DNA of 64,000 bases from Enterococcus raffinosus (GCF_001886185.1 NZ_JXLA01000008.1:61118-125117), one strand, 5' to 3'; counted from the stretch's first letter, positions 43,104-52,670 are shown. A program made the numbers and translations. Notes: a model not told the origin generated them from the sequence alone.

Positions 43104-45773
43104 TTAGCAATTGTTTAATTGTGTCTTTGTTTTAGGTTCTTGGACTTTAACTATAATCAACTTAGTAATCTCCATTAATAGAACTGCTGAAGTAGCTAAG
43201 GCGAGGGCTAAACCAATTTCCTTCAAAGCGAAGGCAGTTGGAATAGCGAAGACTTCACGCAAGCCCGGCAATAATGTCAGACTGAATAGTCCGGCACAGA
43301 CAAGAATAGCAAGTAGAACCATTTTATTGGAGAACAAACCAACTTGTAAGGAAGTTTGTGTGTTTGAACGTGCCGCAAAGGTTTGCAGTGTCCGACTTAA
43401 GATCAGGGTAGAGAAGGCCATCGCGACACCCATTTCTGCAGACTGCTGATTTCCAATCCATTGGGCAGCAATGACAGCTAAAGCGATTAGGATTCCTCTG
43501 TAAGTGACTGAGACTAATGTTTTACCGGTAAAGATCCCACTGTTTGGATCACGAGGCTGTCGTTTCATTATCGTTGGTTCTGCTTTTTCCATACCTAAGG
43601 CGATTGCCGGCAGTGAGTCGTTGACTAGGTTAATAAAGAGCAGCTGTAAGGCTGTAAATGGATTTGCCCAACCGATCGCTAGTGCAAAGATGATGGCGAT
43701 GATCGCACCTAAATTACCAGCAAATAGATAAGCGACAGCTTTCTTGATATTGTCAAAAACGTTTCGTCCAACTTCGACTGCCTTGATGATTGAGGCGAAG
43801 TTGTCGTCAGTTAGGACCATCGCTGAGGCATCTTTAGCTACATCGGTTCCCGTACCCATGGCAATACCAATATCTGCTTGCTTTAGAGCAGGGGCGTCAT
43901 TGACACCGTCACCAGTCATAGCAGAAATTTTCCCTTTGTCCTGCCAAGCACGAACAATTCTGATTTTATTCTCTGGTGAAACACGCGCATAAACCGTTAT
44001 TTGTTCCAATTGATCAGCTAGCTCTTGCTCACTTAACTGATCTAATTCAGCACCAGTCAGTGCAAGGTCTCCTGGTTGGAAGATTCCAATCTCTTTTGCG
44101 ATTGCAACAGCGGTTGTTTTGTGATCGCCTGTAATCATCACGGTTTGAATTCCCGCAGAGTTCGCATCTGCCACCGCTTGGAAAACTTCTTCCCGTGGCG
44201 GGTCGATCATTGCTAGTAAACCGACTAAGACAAGATTTTCTTCGTCATTTAGCGTTAATGAATCAGATGCTACTTCTTTATAAGCAAAGGCTAAAACACG
44301 TAATGCACGTTCAGAAAAGGCTTCATTTTGCTTCTGGAAACGGCTTTTTAAGTCAGCTGTAAAATCGACGACTTGACCATCGAGTAAAACTTTCGAGCTG
44401 CGTTCAAAAACGATATCTGGTCCACCTTTAGTTACCATGATCTTTTGCTGATCGATCGTGTGGAGTGTGGACATTAATTTCCGATCAGAATCGAAGGGCA
44501 GCTCGGCTTCACGGGGATATTTTTTTCGTAATTCCCGATAGGATTGATTTTGCTGCTCACTGTAATCTATTAAAGCAATCTCTGTAGGATCGCCTAATTT
44601 GGTGCCATCTTCGCTAATCGTTGCATCATTGGCTAACACACTGATTTCAATCAAGCGTTGTTCGTCTGCTTCCCACTGCTTCGGATCTTTTGAAAATTCA
44701 CCACTTTGTCCATCGGCTAAGAAATGGTCCACAACTGTCATTTTGTTTTGTGTAAGTGTTCCTGTTTTATCTGTACAAATAATACTGGTTGAGCCTAATG
44801 TTTCTACTGCTGGCAGCTTGCGGATAATCGCATGCTGTTTCGCCATTTTCTTCGTTCCTAAGGAAAGTACAATGGTAACAATCGATTGTAACGCTTCAGG
44901 AATGGCAGCTACAGCAACAGCTACAGCAAACATAAAGGCGTTGACGATATCTTGTGTCATATCGGTTGAACCATCTAAGAAAACTTGCAGGAGCTGAACC
45001 CCAAGGATTACTAACGATAGAACTAGAATAGCAATACTTAATTTCTTGCTGAAACGATCCAGTCCACGCTGAAGAGGGGTCTTTTGTTCTGTAGTCGATT
45101 CTAATAAACCAGCGACTTGACCGATCTCAGTTTCACTACCAGTCGAAGTTACTAAAAATTTTCCGCGTCCGTAGGTGACAATCGTTCCGCTAAAAACCAT
45201 GTTGATTCGATCACCGATGGGGACTTGATTACTTAACGTAGTGATTTCTTTTTCCGCTGGTGTGGATTCCCCAGTCAGCATTCCTTCATCAACCTTTAGC
45301 GAACCCGCTTCAAGTAAACGACCGTCGGCTGGTACATAATCGCCTGCTTCTAAGATGACGATATCACCAGTCACGATTTCTTTAGCGGGAATACTTTGCT
45401 CTTGCCCCCCTCGGAGAACACTGGCATCTGGAGCAGAAAGTTTTTTTAAGGCGTCCAATGAACCTTCAGCCTTTTTCGTTTGAATGACGCTTACGATTGA
45501 GTTTAGCAGCAAGACCGCAAAGATGACAATTGACTCTACATGAGCGCCCATGATCATCTGTACCACAGCAACGATCAACAGAACGATTACCATTGCGTCT
45601 TTAAAGGTTTCTAAAAATAAAGTCAGCGAAGATTTTTTCTTTGCCTCTTTTAACTGATTCGGACCATTTTCTTGTAGCCGCTGTTGGGCTTCTGCTTGAC
45701 TTAAACCTTCTGGTGCAGTCTTCAAGTCCGTCATTAATTTGTCTGTTTCTTGTTGATACGCGTGTTTTGTCAA
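43104..45773 (-). CDS. P-type cation-efflux ATPase (PMCA/YoaB/MgtA type, Mn2+/Ca2+)
   Basis: 889 residues, P2-type ATPase. N-terminal cation-ATPase domain (KTAPEGLSQAEAQQRLQENGPN), TGES actuator loop, phosphorylation site CTDKTGTLTQNKM, KGGPDIVF nucleotide region, hinge TGDGVNDAPALKQADIGIAMG, about ten membrane helices. Resembles Ca2+ ATPases; homologues in lactic acid bacteria and streptococci export Mn2+ (or Ca2+) and are switched on by a Mn2+ riboswitch. Exactly such a riboswitch precedes this gene, so Mn2+ detoxification is the best inference. TTG start at 45773 with GGAGG upstream. Confidence 0.87.
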   Translation of the reverse strand: MTKHAYQQETDKLMTDLKTAPEGLSQAEAQQRLQENGPNQLKEAKKKSSLTLFLETFKDAMVIVLLIVAVVQMIMGAHVESIVIFAVLLLNSIVSVIQTKKAEGSLDALKKLSAPDASVLRGGQEQSIPAKEIVTGDIVILEAGDYVPADGRLLEAGSLKVDEGMLTGESTPAEKEITTLSNQVPIGDRINMVFSGTIVTYGRGKFLVTSTGSETEIGQVAGLLESTTEQKTPLQRGLDRFSKKLSIAILVLSLVILGVQLLQVFLDGSTDMTQDIVNAFMFAVAVAVAAIPEALQSIVTIVLSLGTKKMAKQHAIIRKLPAVETLGSTSIICTDKTGTLTQNKMTVVDHFLADGQSGEFSKDPKQWEADEQRLIEISVLANDATISEDGTKLGDPTEIALIDYSEQQNQSYRELRKKYPREAELPFDSDRKLMSTLHTIDQQKIMVTKGGPDIVFERSSKVLLDGQVVDFTADLKSRFQKQNEAFSERALRVLAFAYKEVASDSLTLNDEENLVLVGLLAMIDPPREEVFQAVADANSAGIQTVMITGDHKTTAVAIAKEIGIFQPGDLALTGAELDQLSEQELADQLEQITVYARVSPENKIRIVRAWQDKGKISAMTGDGVNDAPALKQADIGIAMGTGTDVAKDASAMVLTDDNFASIIKAVEVGRNVFDNIKKAVAYLFAGNLGAIIAIIFALAIGWANPFTALQLLFINLVNDSLPAIALGMEKAEPTIMKRQPRDPNSGIFTGKTLVSVTYRGILIALAVIAAQWIGNQQSAEMGVAMAFSTLILSRTLQTFAARSNTQTSLQVGLFSNKMVLLAILVCAGLFSLTLLPGLREVFAIPTAFALKEIGLALALATSAVLLMEITKLIIVKVQEPKTKTQLNNC

Positions 45774-45864
45774 TTTATATCCTCCAATAATTTTTGTTTC
45801 ACTTCACTCGGCACGCCATTGCTGTCATTTTCCTAACTACGCGAAAGCGTAAAGAAAAACTGAC

Positions 45865-45909
45865 AAAAAAAGAGACCCAAGGCAAGTGTTTAAACTTGTC
45901 TTAGGTCTC
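45865..45909 (-). terminator. Riboswitch expression-platform terminator
   Basis: On the minus strand GAGACCTAAGACAAG pairs with CTTGCCTTGGGTCTC and is followed by seven U. The 5' arm is the same strand that closes the aptamer's P1 (CTAAG), so ligand binding should prevent the terminator. Confidence 0.85.
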
Positions 45910-46000
45910 ACCATTTCATACGATACCAGAAAACCATTACTGGTTAACTTACTGTTGATATCACAACAACGACGTTGCCGGTTACTCCCCTAAGGAGTTA
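45898..46000 (-). ncRNA. yybP-ykoY Mn2+ riboswitch aptamer
   Basis: Minus-strand leader of the P-type ATPase gene. It contains the two invariant elements of the family: TTAGGGGAGTAAC near the 5' end (the GGGGAGTA loop, 45983-45990 on the plus strand) and GAGACCTAAG at the 3' end, with CTTAG/CTAAG closing the P1 stem. Between them lies a GTCGTTGTTGTGATATCAAC arm and a further ACCAGTAATGGTTTTCTGGT hairpin, fitting the three-way form. A transcription terminator overlaps the P1 3' strand, making a Mn2+-ON switch. From 45774 to 45864 there is only leader RNA. Confidence 0.85.
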
Positions 46001-46013
46001 TTAATATGTTTAA

Positions 46014-46042
46014 ATCTTAACGGAAATAATTTTTGATTGCAA
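46014..46042 (-). promoter_or_regulatory. Promoter of the riboswitch-ATPase unit
   Basis: Minus strand: TTGCAA (46042-46037), 17-base spacer, TAAGAT (46019-46014), placing the start a few bases before the aptamer. The rest of 46043-46138 shows a CTTTATTAAATCC/GACTAATAAAG pairing that may end the upstream pepA transcript. Confidence 0.6.
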
Positions 46043-46138
46043 GAAAAATGCTGGTCCTAGTCAACTTAATCATCTATTAAGTCAGAAAACCCTTTATTAG
46101 TCTGGATTTAATAAAGTTATTTAATTTTTCTTAAGGGA

Positions 46139-47212
46139 CTATTTTCCAGCAATAATGGTTTTGATTGTACTTTCGTCTAAGCCCTTTAATACTTGGATCA
46201 GCATTTCTCTAGCAGCATCAAAATCCGCTATGCTGAACATTGTTTGATGGGTATGGATATAGCGGCCGCAAACACCAATCACTGTACTTGGAATCCCTTC
46301 GTTTGCAGTATGAGCGGCTCCTGCGTCCGTTCCACCTTTAGAAACAAAGTATTGGTAGGGGATATTGTGTGTTTCGGCGGTGTCTAATAAATATTCCCGC
46401 AATCGAGGAAGTAAGATCATACCAGGATCTTGGATCCGCAAGAGGGTCCCTTCACCTAAATGACCAAACGTTCCGTTAGTGGTGACTAAATCGTCCGCAG
46501 CCGAACAATCTACCGCGAAGAATAAATCTGGCTGGAATTTAGTTACCGCTGGCTTTGCGCCACGTAAACCAACTTCTTCTTGAACATTTGCCCCAGCGAT
46601 CAAGGTGTAATCCAATGATTCCTTTTGCAAGGCTTCCAACGCTTCTAATATGACTGTACAACCATAGCGGTTATCCCAAGCCTTGCTGATTATATTTTTG
46701 CCGTTTGCTGTTTTCACCGTTTCTGTTTGAGGAACGATGGTGTCTCCAGGTAAAACACCAAAAGCTAACGCTTCATCCTTTGATTCAAAGCCCGCATCGA
46801 AAAGGATATCTTCAACTTTAATTTGTCCTTGTCCGTTTGTTCCACGCAATAAATGTGGCGGCACAGAAGAGGAGATGCATGGATAATTGCCTTTACTGGT
46901 TTTTAAGGTAAAACGCTGGGCCGAAACGACGTAGGGATTCCAACCACCTAAAGGGACTACCTTGAATAGTCCGCGGGGTGTAATCTCTGTGAGCATAAAG
47001 CCGACTTCATCCATATGGGCCGCCACCATGACACGTGGTTTACTGTCGTCGGACTGACGCAAGCCGAAAATTCCGCCTAAGCCATCTTGCTGTACTTCAT
47101 CGACTAGTGGCGTAATCGCATCACGCATGTAGCTGCGGATGTCTTCTTCAAAACCGCTAGTTCCTTGAAGCTCGGTTAATTCTTTAATTCGTTGAAATGT
47201 CTTGTCTTCCAT
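46139..47212 (-). CDS. pepA: M42-family (glutamyl) aminopeptidase
   Basis: 357 residues, full length. Zinc and catalytic motifs in order: AAHMDEVGFM, SKAWDNRYGC (metal-bridging Asp), NVQEEVGLRGA (catalytic Glu pair), FAVDCS, KGGTDAGAAH and RYIHTHQTMFS (His ligand). Forms tetrahedral dodecamers that trim peptides in the cytoplasm. The acidic-residue preference of PepA is assumed from lactic acid bacterial homologues. GAGG precedes the start. It follows the methyltransferase gene by 19 bases and probably shares its transcript. Confidence 0.88.
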   Translation of the reverse strand: MEDKTFQRIKELTELQGTSGFEEDIRSYMRDAITPLVDEVQQDGLGGIFGLRQSDDSKPRVMVAAHMDEVGFMLTEITPRGLFKVVPLGGWNPYVVSAQRFTLKTSKGNYPCISSSVPPHLLRGTNGQGQIKVEDILFDAGFESKDEALAFGVLPGDTIVPQTETVKTANGKNIISKAWDNRYGCTVILEALEALQKESLDYTLIAGANVQEEVGLRGAKPAVTKFQPDLFFAVDCSAADDLVTTNGTFGHLGEGTLLRIQDPGMILLPRLREYLLDTAETHNIPYQYFVSKGGTDAGAAHTANEGIPSTVIGVCGRYIHTHQTMFSIADFDAAREMLIQVLKGLDESTIKTIIAGK

Positions 47213-47231
47213 TGGAGAGCCTCCTCAATTG

Positions 47232-47972
47232 TTAAAATCCGTTCTTATTATAAGTCTTTGGCACATGAAAATAAATTAATTCAAAATCAAGAAATTGTCG
47301 ATTTGTTGCTTTTTCGTTGTTAGCAAAGTTTTTTTCGATAATTTTAGCTAACGCGACTTTCGAGAATTCCTCTTCAAAATACTCTTGAAAGAAATCCCGA
47401 CTAATCTCTTCCTTCTTCGTATAGACAAAACGTTTTGTTTGATAAGGAATCTTCCATTCAGTCAGAAAAGTCTTATACCGTTCATTTAATAATAGTTCCT
47501 TCTGCTGCCCTTCATAAGGTGAGAAGAGGTGATCTTCGTCTTTTACTACACGCAAGATCAGACACCAATCCTTGCTGGCTTGGCAAACAGCCAATAAATC
47601 TTGTTTTGTTTCCAAAGCAGGGTTCATTGCTGAAAAGACCACATTATAGCGTTGCTTATGTTGAGATAAAAAGGTTTCTTGTGCTTGGTTGATCAGTTGG
47701 ACATTGCCGTTAGCTTTTTTTGCTGCGATTGATAGCATTTTTTGAGAGATATCCAGTAAATGATACTCCTTTACCTCTCTTTGAATCGTCGCTAGATAGC
47801 GTCCTGTTCCACCAGCAAGATCTAAAAAGGTTTCGCAGGGAATGATTTTTTCTTCTAGTAAAAAGTCCCGTAAATCTTCAGCAATCGGGAACAGCGATTC
47901 TTGCTGAATAGCTTCATAATCTTCTGCGAAATTATCCCAAAATGCTGCCAATTCATCCAAATAATTCGACAT
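47232..47972 (-). CDS. SAM-dependent methyltransferase
   Basis: 246 residues from ATG 47972 (AAGG about nine bases upstream; the ATG three codons earlier lacks spacing). Class I fold: motif I TFLDLAGGTGRYLA (about 44), YHLLDISQKMLSIAAKKA, and VVFSAMNPAL as motif IV. Its N-terminal AAFWDNFAEDYEAIQQ is typical of small-molecule methyltransferases. Substrate unknown. Confidence 0.8.
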   Translation of the reverse strand: MSNYLDELAAFWDNFAEDYEAIQQESLFPIAEDLRDFLLEEKIIPCETFLDLAGGTGRYLATIQREVKEYHLLDISQKMLSIAAKKANGNVQLINQAQETFLSQHKQRYNVVFSAMNPALETKQDLLAVCQASKDWCLILRVVKDEDHLFSPYEGQQKELLLNERYKTFLTEWKIPYQTKRFVYTKKEEISRDFFQEYFEEEFSKVALAKIIEKNFANNEKATNRQFLDFELIYFHVPKTYNKNGF

Positions 47973-48078
47973 AGCTCCCATCCTTCTTCATACATTTCCT
48001 AAGTATACACCTCTCAAATAGGAATTTAAAAGGCAGGAACCCTATTAAATAAAGTCAACAAACTGAAGCCCTAGATGA

Positions 48079-48106
48079 AAGCACAACTAAATTCATCCAG
48101 AGCTTC
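48079..48106. terminator. Hairpin downstream of the first YjeM-like permease gene
   Basis: GAAGCCCTAGATGAA pairs with TTCATCCAGAGCTTC across 48075-48107. The U tract on the minus strand is poor, so termination may be weak. Confidence 0.5.
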
Positions 48107-48111
48107 TTGAT

Positions 48112-49554
48112 TTATTCATTGATCGATTGTTGTTCCCGTTTAGCAATCATTGGCAGGATCATTCCCAGTAAAATCAGGACAATCGGTGTGACAATGTTAG
48201 AGATTAACTGGAATATCCAAGATTGCGGATCTACTGCATAATCAACCTTCGGCAGCATGCCTAAGATGCAGGCGAGGATAGTAAAGGCAAAGCACCAGAA
48301 ACCTACGATGAAACCAAGTTTTGGATTCTTAATAAATTTGTATTCTGAATGGAATTTTTTGTATTGAGCATTCAGCATCATGTAAGCGAAGAAGACCCAA
48401 ATATAGCGCATCGGCATTACGATGGAATTCAGGTTCGTCAGCCATTGAACCAAGATGCTCATACTCTTGATCCCAAAAATCGGCAAAATGATAATGATAC
48501 TCACAAGGATTCCAGTCAGTAAATAGCCATTCACTAGGGTGCCTTTTTGATTTTTCTTCCGCAGCCACTGAGGAACATACTCAGGATCTGCATCTGAAAG
48601 CAAAATTTTCAGCGGCGCATCAATTGAGAAGGCTAGAGCGGAGGATTGAACGGCTGTTTGCGCCAATCCATAGATGATCATTAAGAGATTGCCCACGCCT
48701 AAGTGGCGACCTAAGATTTGAAACGCGCTGTAGGCACCATTGGCCATCAGATCATCTGGAATATTGTTGCTGTCAAATAGCATCCCCATAGCGACTGAGC
48801 CGAGTACGGCGCTCAAGCCGATCATGGTTGCCATAAAGATCATGGCCTTCGGAAAGTTCTTGGTAGGTCGATCAATCGAATTTACGTAAGGAGAAATTTT
48901 TTCTGCGCCGCCTACTGCAAAGACCAGCATGGAGATCGTGGCGAAATAGTTTAGGTTGAAATCGGGAATATATGTTTTTACATCACCCATATCTGGTGTA
49001 GCCATCTTGAAGGAAGGATCTATCGTTGGGACAGCCACGGCTAAAATGATGAACAGAATCGACATAATCAGCATCCCTGAACCTGCAACGCTTCCGATAA
49101 CTTTCAGCGTCGTCAGTCCTTTAGTAGAAAGAAATAAGAAAATCAAGAAAATAATAAATGAGATAATAGCAACCGTTTGGACACTCATATCCGTAGCGAC
49201 GCGACCGTTTCCTTTAAAGACCCAACCAAGGGCAATTAAAACAGATTGTGGTTTTTGCGCTAAGTAGGTAATATGAACCACCCAATATGTCCATGCAGCG
49301 TAATAGGCAATTTTTCTTTTTCCAGTGGTTTCCTTGACCCAGGAACTAACCCCGCCAGAACTTGTTTTGAAGGTAGAGCCTAACTGTCCAACAATCAACG
49401 CGTAAGGAATAAAGTAGAGGAGCATGATCAGAATCCATGAAACGACTACGGAGATTCCCTGCTGCGCATAGTTGTTGACCACATTGCCAAATCCCCAAAC
49501 CATACTAAAAGCAATCATTGAGACCGTGAACCAGCGAATCTTTTTATCAGACAT
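48112..49554 (-). CDS. APC-superfamily amino-acid permease, YjeM-like (copy 1)
   Basis: 480 residues with 12 helices. The family's SMVWGFGNVVNNYAQQG at helix 1, YALIVGQLGSTFKTSSGGVSSWVKETTG and AWTYWVVHITYLAQKP match YjeM-type glutamate/GABA transporters. Substrate probably an amino acid taken up or exchanged with an amine; not provable here. Shares its architecture and many motifs with the permease at 51122, and the two genes flank a GNAT and a DUF554 gene. SD AAGGGAAG. Confidence 0.82.
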   Translation of the reverse strand: MSDKKIRWFTVSMIAFSMVWGFGNVVNNYAQQGISVVVSWILIMLLYFIPYALIVGQLGSTFKTSSGGVSSWVKETTGKRKIAYYAAWTYWVVHITYLAQKPQSVLIALGWVFKGNGRVATDMSVQTVAIISFIIFLIFLFLSTKGLTTLKVIGSVAGSGMLIMSILFIILAVAVPTIDPSFKMATPDMGDVKTYIPDFNLNYFATISMLVFAVGGAEKISPYVNSIDRPTKNFPKAMIFMATMIGLSAVLGSVAMGMLFDSNNIPDDLMANGAYSAFQILGRHLGVGNLLMIIYGLAQTAVQSSALAFSIDAPLKILLSDADPEYVPQWLRKKNQKGTLVNGYLLTGILVSIIIILPIFGIKSMSILVQWLTNLNSIVMPMRYIWVFFAYMMLNAQYKKFHSEYKFIKNPKLGFIVGFWCFAFTILACILGMLPKVDYAVDPQSWIFQLISNIVTPIVLILLGMILPMIAKREQQSINE

Positions 49555-49784
49555 TTGTTTTTCTTCCCTTCTTTTTTGGTGCGATTATTCACAAACACAA
49601 AAGATAACGCTTACATTCCTTCTTATAAGTATAGAGAAGAAATAGAAAGAAATAATTTACTTTACAGATTTCTAATGTACTTTTTTTTAATTATCATTTT
49701 CGTTTCATTTTTGTCTTTTTGCTTTAGTCAGAGTCATGCTAAAATAACCCTTACTACGATAAAAGGGAAGCTAGGAGAAAATTC

Positions 49785-50210
49785 GTGAAGATTGAGCAAA
49801 GTGAAAGAACGACGTTGACGCCTTTTTTAGAAGAGTTATTTGATCAGCAGCACAAAAGACGGTTTACAGATAAGGTCCCAGAAGCTGATGAGAAAATCCT
49901 CGCATTTGGTGCATGGATCGATGGGCAATTAGCCGGCGGAATCGTTGGCAAACGGCAATATGATACACTGCATATTTCGTTGCTTGGCGTAGACGAGGCG
50001 TATCAACAATTAGGTGTGGGTTCGAAGTTGATACGGGTGATGGAGGAGCAAGCACGGCGAGAAAAGGTAACGACCATTACGTTGACGACGAAAGCATATC
50101 AGGCATTAGATTTTTACTTGAAGCTGGGCTACGAAATATTTGGCAAATTGGACGATGTACCTATGATTGGGACTACAAAATATTATTTAGCCAAAAGAAT
50201 AAGCAGATAA
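49785..50210 (+). CDS. GNAT-family N-acetyltransferase
   Basis: 141 residues, GTG start at 49785 behind AGGAG. The core is LHISLLGVDEAYQQLGVGSKLIRVMEEQA, where QLGVGSKL is the acetyl-CoA-binding Q/RxxGxG/A loop; then TITLTTKAYQALDFYLKLGYE, the typical C-terminal strand. The acceptor is unknown. It lies divergent from the YjeM-like permease, with 230 bases of A/T-rich intergenic DNA between them. Confidence 0.85.
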   Translation: MKIEQSERTTLTPFLEELFDQQHKRRFTDKVPEADEKILAFGAWIDGQLAGGIVGKRQYDTLHISLLGVDEAYQQLGVGSKLIRVMEEQARREKVTTITLTTKAYQALDFYLKLGYEIFGKLDDVPMIGTTKYYLAKRISR

Positions 50211-50242
50211 GGAGCGGTCAAACGGCTCCTTTATCTGCTTAT
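50199..50242. terminator. Long hairpin between convergent GNAT and DUF554 genes
   Basis: AATAAGCAGATAAGGAGC pairs with GCTCCTTTATCTGCTTATT. The left arm covers the GNAT stop codon. No real T tract, but the stem is long enough to act both ways. Confidence 0.65.
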
Positions 50243-50257
50243 TAAGCGAGAGATCCT

Positions 50258-50959
50258 TTAAAAATAATAATATTGGACGACCATGATCCCGATCAAAACC
50301 AAGATACCCGGTAAATAATTGGAGACGCGAATTTTAGTAAGCTTCATGACATTCAAGCCAATCGCTAAGATCATCAAGCCGCCGATAGCGCTGATCTCGT
50401 TCATCAAACTATCTAGCAGCTCCTTTGGCAAATAGCGGACGATCACACTCGCGAAGATTGTAATGGCTCCTTGATAGATCAACACTGGAAAGGCAGAGAA
50501 AAGAACCCCAATTCCTAAAGAGGCTGTCAGCATAATCGACATGAAACCATCCATTACAGCTTTTGTGAACAATGTCTGATGACTTCCCGTAACCCCGCTT
50601 TCGATAGCCCCAATGATCCCCATTGATCCAATCACGTAGATTAAAGTAGCCGTGACGAAGCCTTCCGCGAAATTACTATTTCCTCGTGCGAAGCGATTTT
50701 CTAAAAATAAACCGAGACGAGTCATGGAGTCTTCAATCTTCAAAAATTCTCCAATCATCCCACCCAGACAGATACTGATAATGATGACAATAAAAGAGCT
50801 GGCCTGTAGCGACATTTGAATTGCCAAAGCAACGACCCCTAGGGAAATCCCCTTTGTTACGGTATCCTTTGTCTGTTCTGTGATATTTCTCAGAACGATA
50901 CCAGAAAAGCTTCCCGCCATAATCGCGAGACAGTTCACCAATGACCCCAACAACAACAT
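50258..50959 (-). CDS. DUF554 membrane protein
   Basis: 233 residues from ATG 50959 (GGGTGAG upstream; a GTG three codons earlier is possible). About six or seven helices; the opening MLLLGSLVNCLAIMAGSFSG and ICLGGMIGEFLKIEDSMTRLG are the DUF554 signature. Members include YdfK and YqgA; function unknown. Confidence 0.82.
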   Translation of the reverse strand: MLLLGSLVNCLAIMAGSFSGIVLRNITEQTKDTVTKGISLGVVALAIQMSLQASSFIVIIISICLGGMIGEFLKIEDSMTRLGLFLENRFARGNSNFAEGFVTATLIYVIGSMGIIGAIESGVTGSHQTLFTKAVMDGFMSIMLTASLGIGVLFSAFPVLIYQGAITIFASVIVRYLPKELLDSLMNEISAIGGLMILAIGLNVMKLTKIRVSNYLPGILVLIGIMVVQYYYF

Positions 50960-51121
50960 AACACTCACCCGTTTCTATGATTTCGATGAAAGAATAATGA
51001 CACGTTATTTAGAAATCATCTTACCACGAGTAGATATCTTTTTGAATAGGAATAGAAATAGACTGGCTGACAGATTCAATAAGGAACCTGAAAACCAGTC
51101 TGTAAGCAAAGCAACATGCAG

Positions 51122-52555
51122 CTACGCTTCTTTTTCTCGTTCGCGTTTAGCTAAGCCAGGCATAATGAAGCCTAAACCAATCAATACGGCAATACCGACG
51201 ATGTTAATAATCAATTCGTGCCAGAATAAGCTGGAACCGTAAGGCGCATCCTGCGGCAGAACACCGAACAAAGTAGCGATAACGGTGACAACCAAACACC
51301 AACCGCCAACAAATACGGCCATGCGATCATTTTTGATAAAGACATAATCTGATTGGAACTTGCGGCTGTCTAAACGAATTCTAATGAAGGCGTAGAAAAT
51401 CCAACAAGTAACACCTGGCGAAATGATCCCGTTGAGGTTCAATAGCCAATTGAAAATATCGTTCATCTCAGGTAGAAAAACGCCTAATAGCAAGATAAAG
51501 GCACTCAAGGCAGTTGTTAAGATATAGCCATTGATAGGTAAGCCGTCATCATTTAGCTTCGTCAGCTTCTTCGGCATGAATTGTTTGCCGGTATCTGAGA
51601 TCAGCATGCGAGTCATTGCATCTAACAGAACAGCTAAAAGCGCGCACATATAAATAATTTGAGTAACAGCAAAAACATACATCAAGGTATTTCCTAGATG
51701 GAAAAATTCTCCCAAACGTTGGAATGCGTAGTAAGAGCCGTTCATCTTTAAATTATTTGGCAAATGATGGGCGTTGAAAAAGACGCCTAAAGAGAAGGAA
51801 CCAAAGACTGTTAAGAAAATCGTCATAACCGTCAACATAATCATTGCTTTAGGGAAATCCTTTTGCGGCTTGCGCATCCGTGTGACGAAAGGGGCGACCA
51901 GCTCTGCACCATTAATCGCATAGATCAGTAACCCGATCGTTGTCAAATAATGAAGGTCAAATTTCGGAATGACCGCTCCAAGGTTCATTGGCTGTGTTTC
52001 AATGTGACCATTTGGCATAAATAATGAAGCAAAGGTCATAAAAACAAACAGAATAGCCATGATGAACATAGCACCACCGCCTAAGGTGCTTAGTACCTCT
52101 AAAGATTTCTTAAAATGACGCTGCAGGAAAATAAAAGCTAAAAAGACACAGAAGGTCAATAAAGCAAACATGGAGTTGGACATTTTATCTTCCATTGAAT
52201 CATTTCCGTTGACGAGCCAACCAAAGCCCACCACTACAGCATTAGCGGTATCAACGACGTAAGGAATTGATGCGGCCCAATAGGTCCAAGCCGTAAAATA
52301 ACCTAACCGATCCCCGCTAGTTCCTCGTACCCAAGAGGTTAAACCGCCACCCTCATGATTAAAAACCGATCCTAGCTGCCCAACCATTAAAGAATAAGGA
52401 ATCACATATAATAGCAGTAAAATAATCCATGAAGTAATAACCCCTAACCCTTGATTGGCAAAGTTGTAAATAATATCATCAAATCCGATGACTGTAACAA
52501 ATGACATCATGGCAAGCACAGGCCATGAGATAAAGCTTTTCTTTTCCTCAATCAT
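51122..52555 (-). CDS. APC-superfamily amino-acid permease, YjeM-like (copy 2)
   Basis: 477 residues, 12 helices. FVTVIGFDDIIYNFANQG at helix 1 and YSLMVGQLGSVFNHEGGGLTSWVRGTSG match the 48112 product block by block, yet many positions differ, so this is an old duplication. SD AGGAGC lies before the ATG at 52555. The proposed amino-acid substrate may differ between copies, since the helix-1 and loop residues are not conserved. Confidence 0.82.
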   Translation of the reverse strand: MIEEKKSFISWPVLAMMSFVTVIGFDDIIYNFANQGLGVITSWIILLLLYVIPYSLMVGQLGSVFNHEGGGLTSWVRGTSGDRLGYFTAWTYWAASIPYVVDTANAVVVGFGWLVNGNDSMEDKMSNSMFALLTFCVFLAFIFLQRHFKKSLEVLSTLGGGAMFIMAILFVFMTFASLFMPNGHIETQPMNLGAVIPKFDLHYLTTIGLLIYAINGAELVAPFVTRMRKPQKDFPKAMIMLTVMTIFLTVFGSFSLGVFFNAHHLPNNLKMNGSYYAFQRLGEFFHLGNTLMYVFAVTQIIYMCALLAVLLDAMTRMLISDTGKQFMPKKLTKLNDDGLPINGYILTTALSAFILLLGVFLPEMNDIFNWLLNLNGIISPGVTCWIFYAFIRIRLDSRKFQSDYVFIKNDRMAVFVGGWCLVVTVIATLFGVLPQDAPYGSSLFWHELIINIVGIAVLIGLGFIMPGLAKREREKEA

Positions 52556-52635
52556 GTAAGTTGCTCCTATTTCGTATAAATGTATTCATTTTTCATAAAT
52601 CGTGAAAAATGCTCTTATCATCGTTTCGCATACGA

Positions 52636-52670
52636 TTCCACTCCATACTAAAGTCTGGAGTGGAACTCGC
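52636..52670 (+). repeat. Hairpin repeat, copy 1
   Basis: Perfect stem TTCCACTCCA (52636-52645) / TGGAGTGGAA (52656-52665), loop containing CTAAAG, followed by CTCGC. Related to the copy at 63954 (shared CCACT ... CTAAA ... AGTGGAACTCGCA). The rest of the 518-base gap 52556-53073 has a possible TATACT -10 box for clpP and no gene. Confidence 0.6.

Noticed and set aside
43111..45000. Several plus-strand frames across the P-type ATPase gene
   Set aside because: They are antisense shadows of a well-conserved minus-strand gene and lack their own signals.
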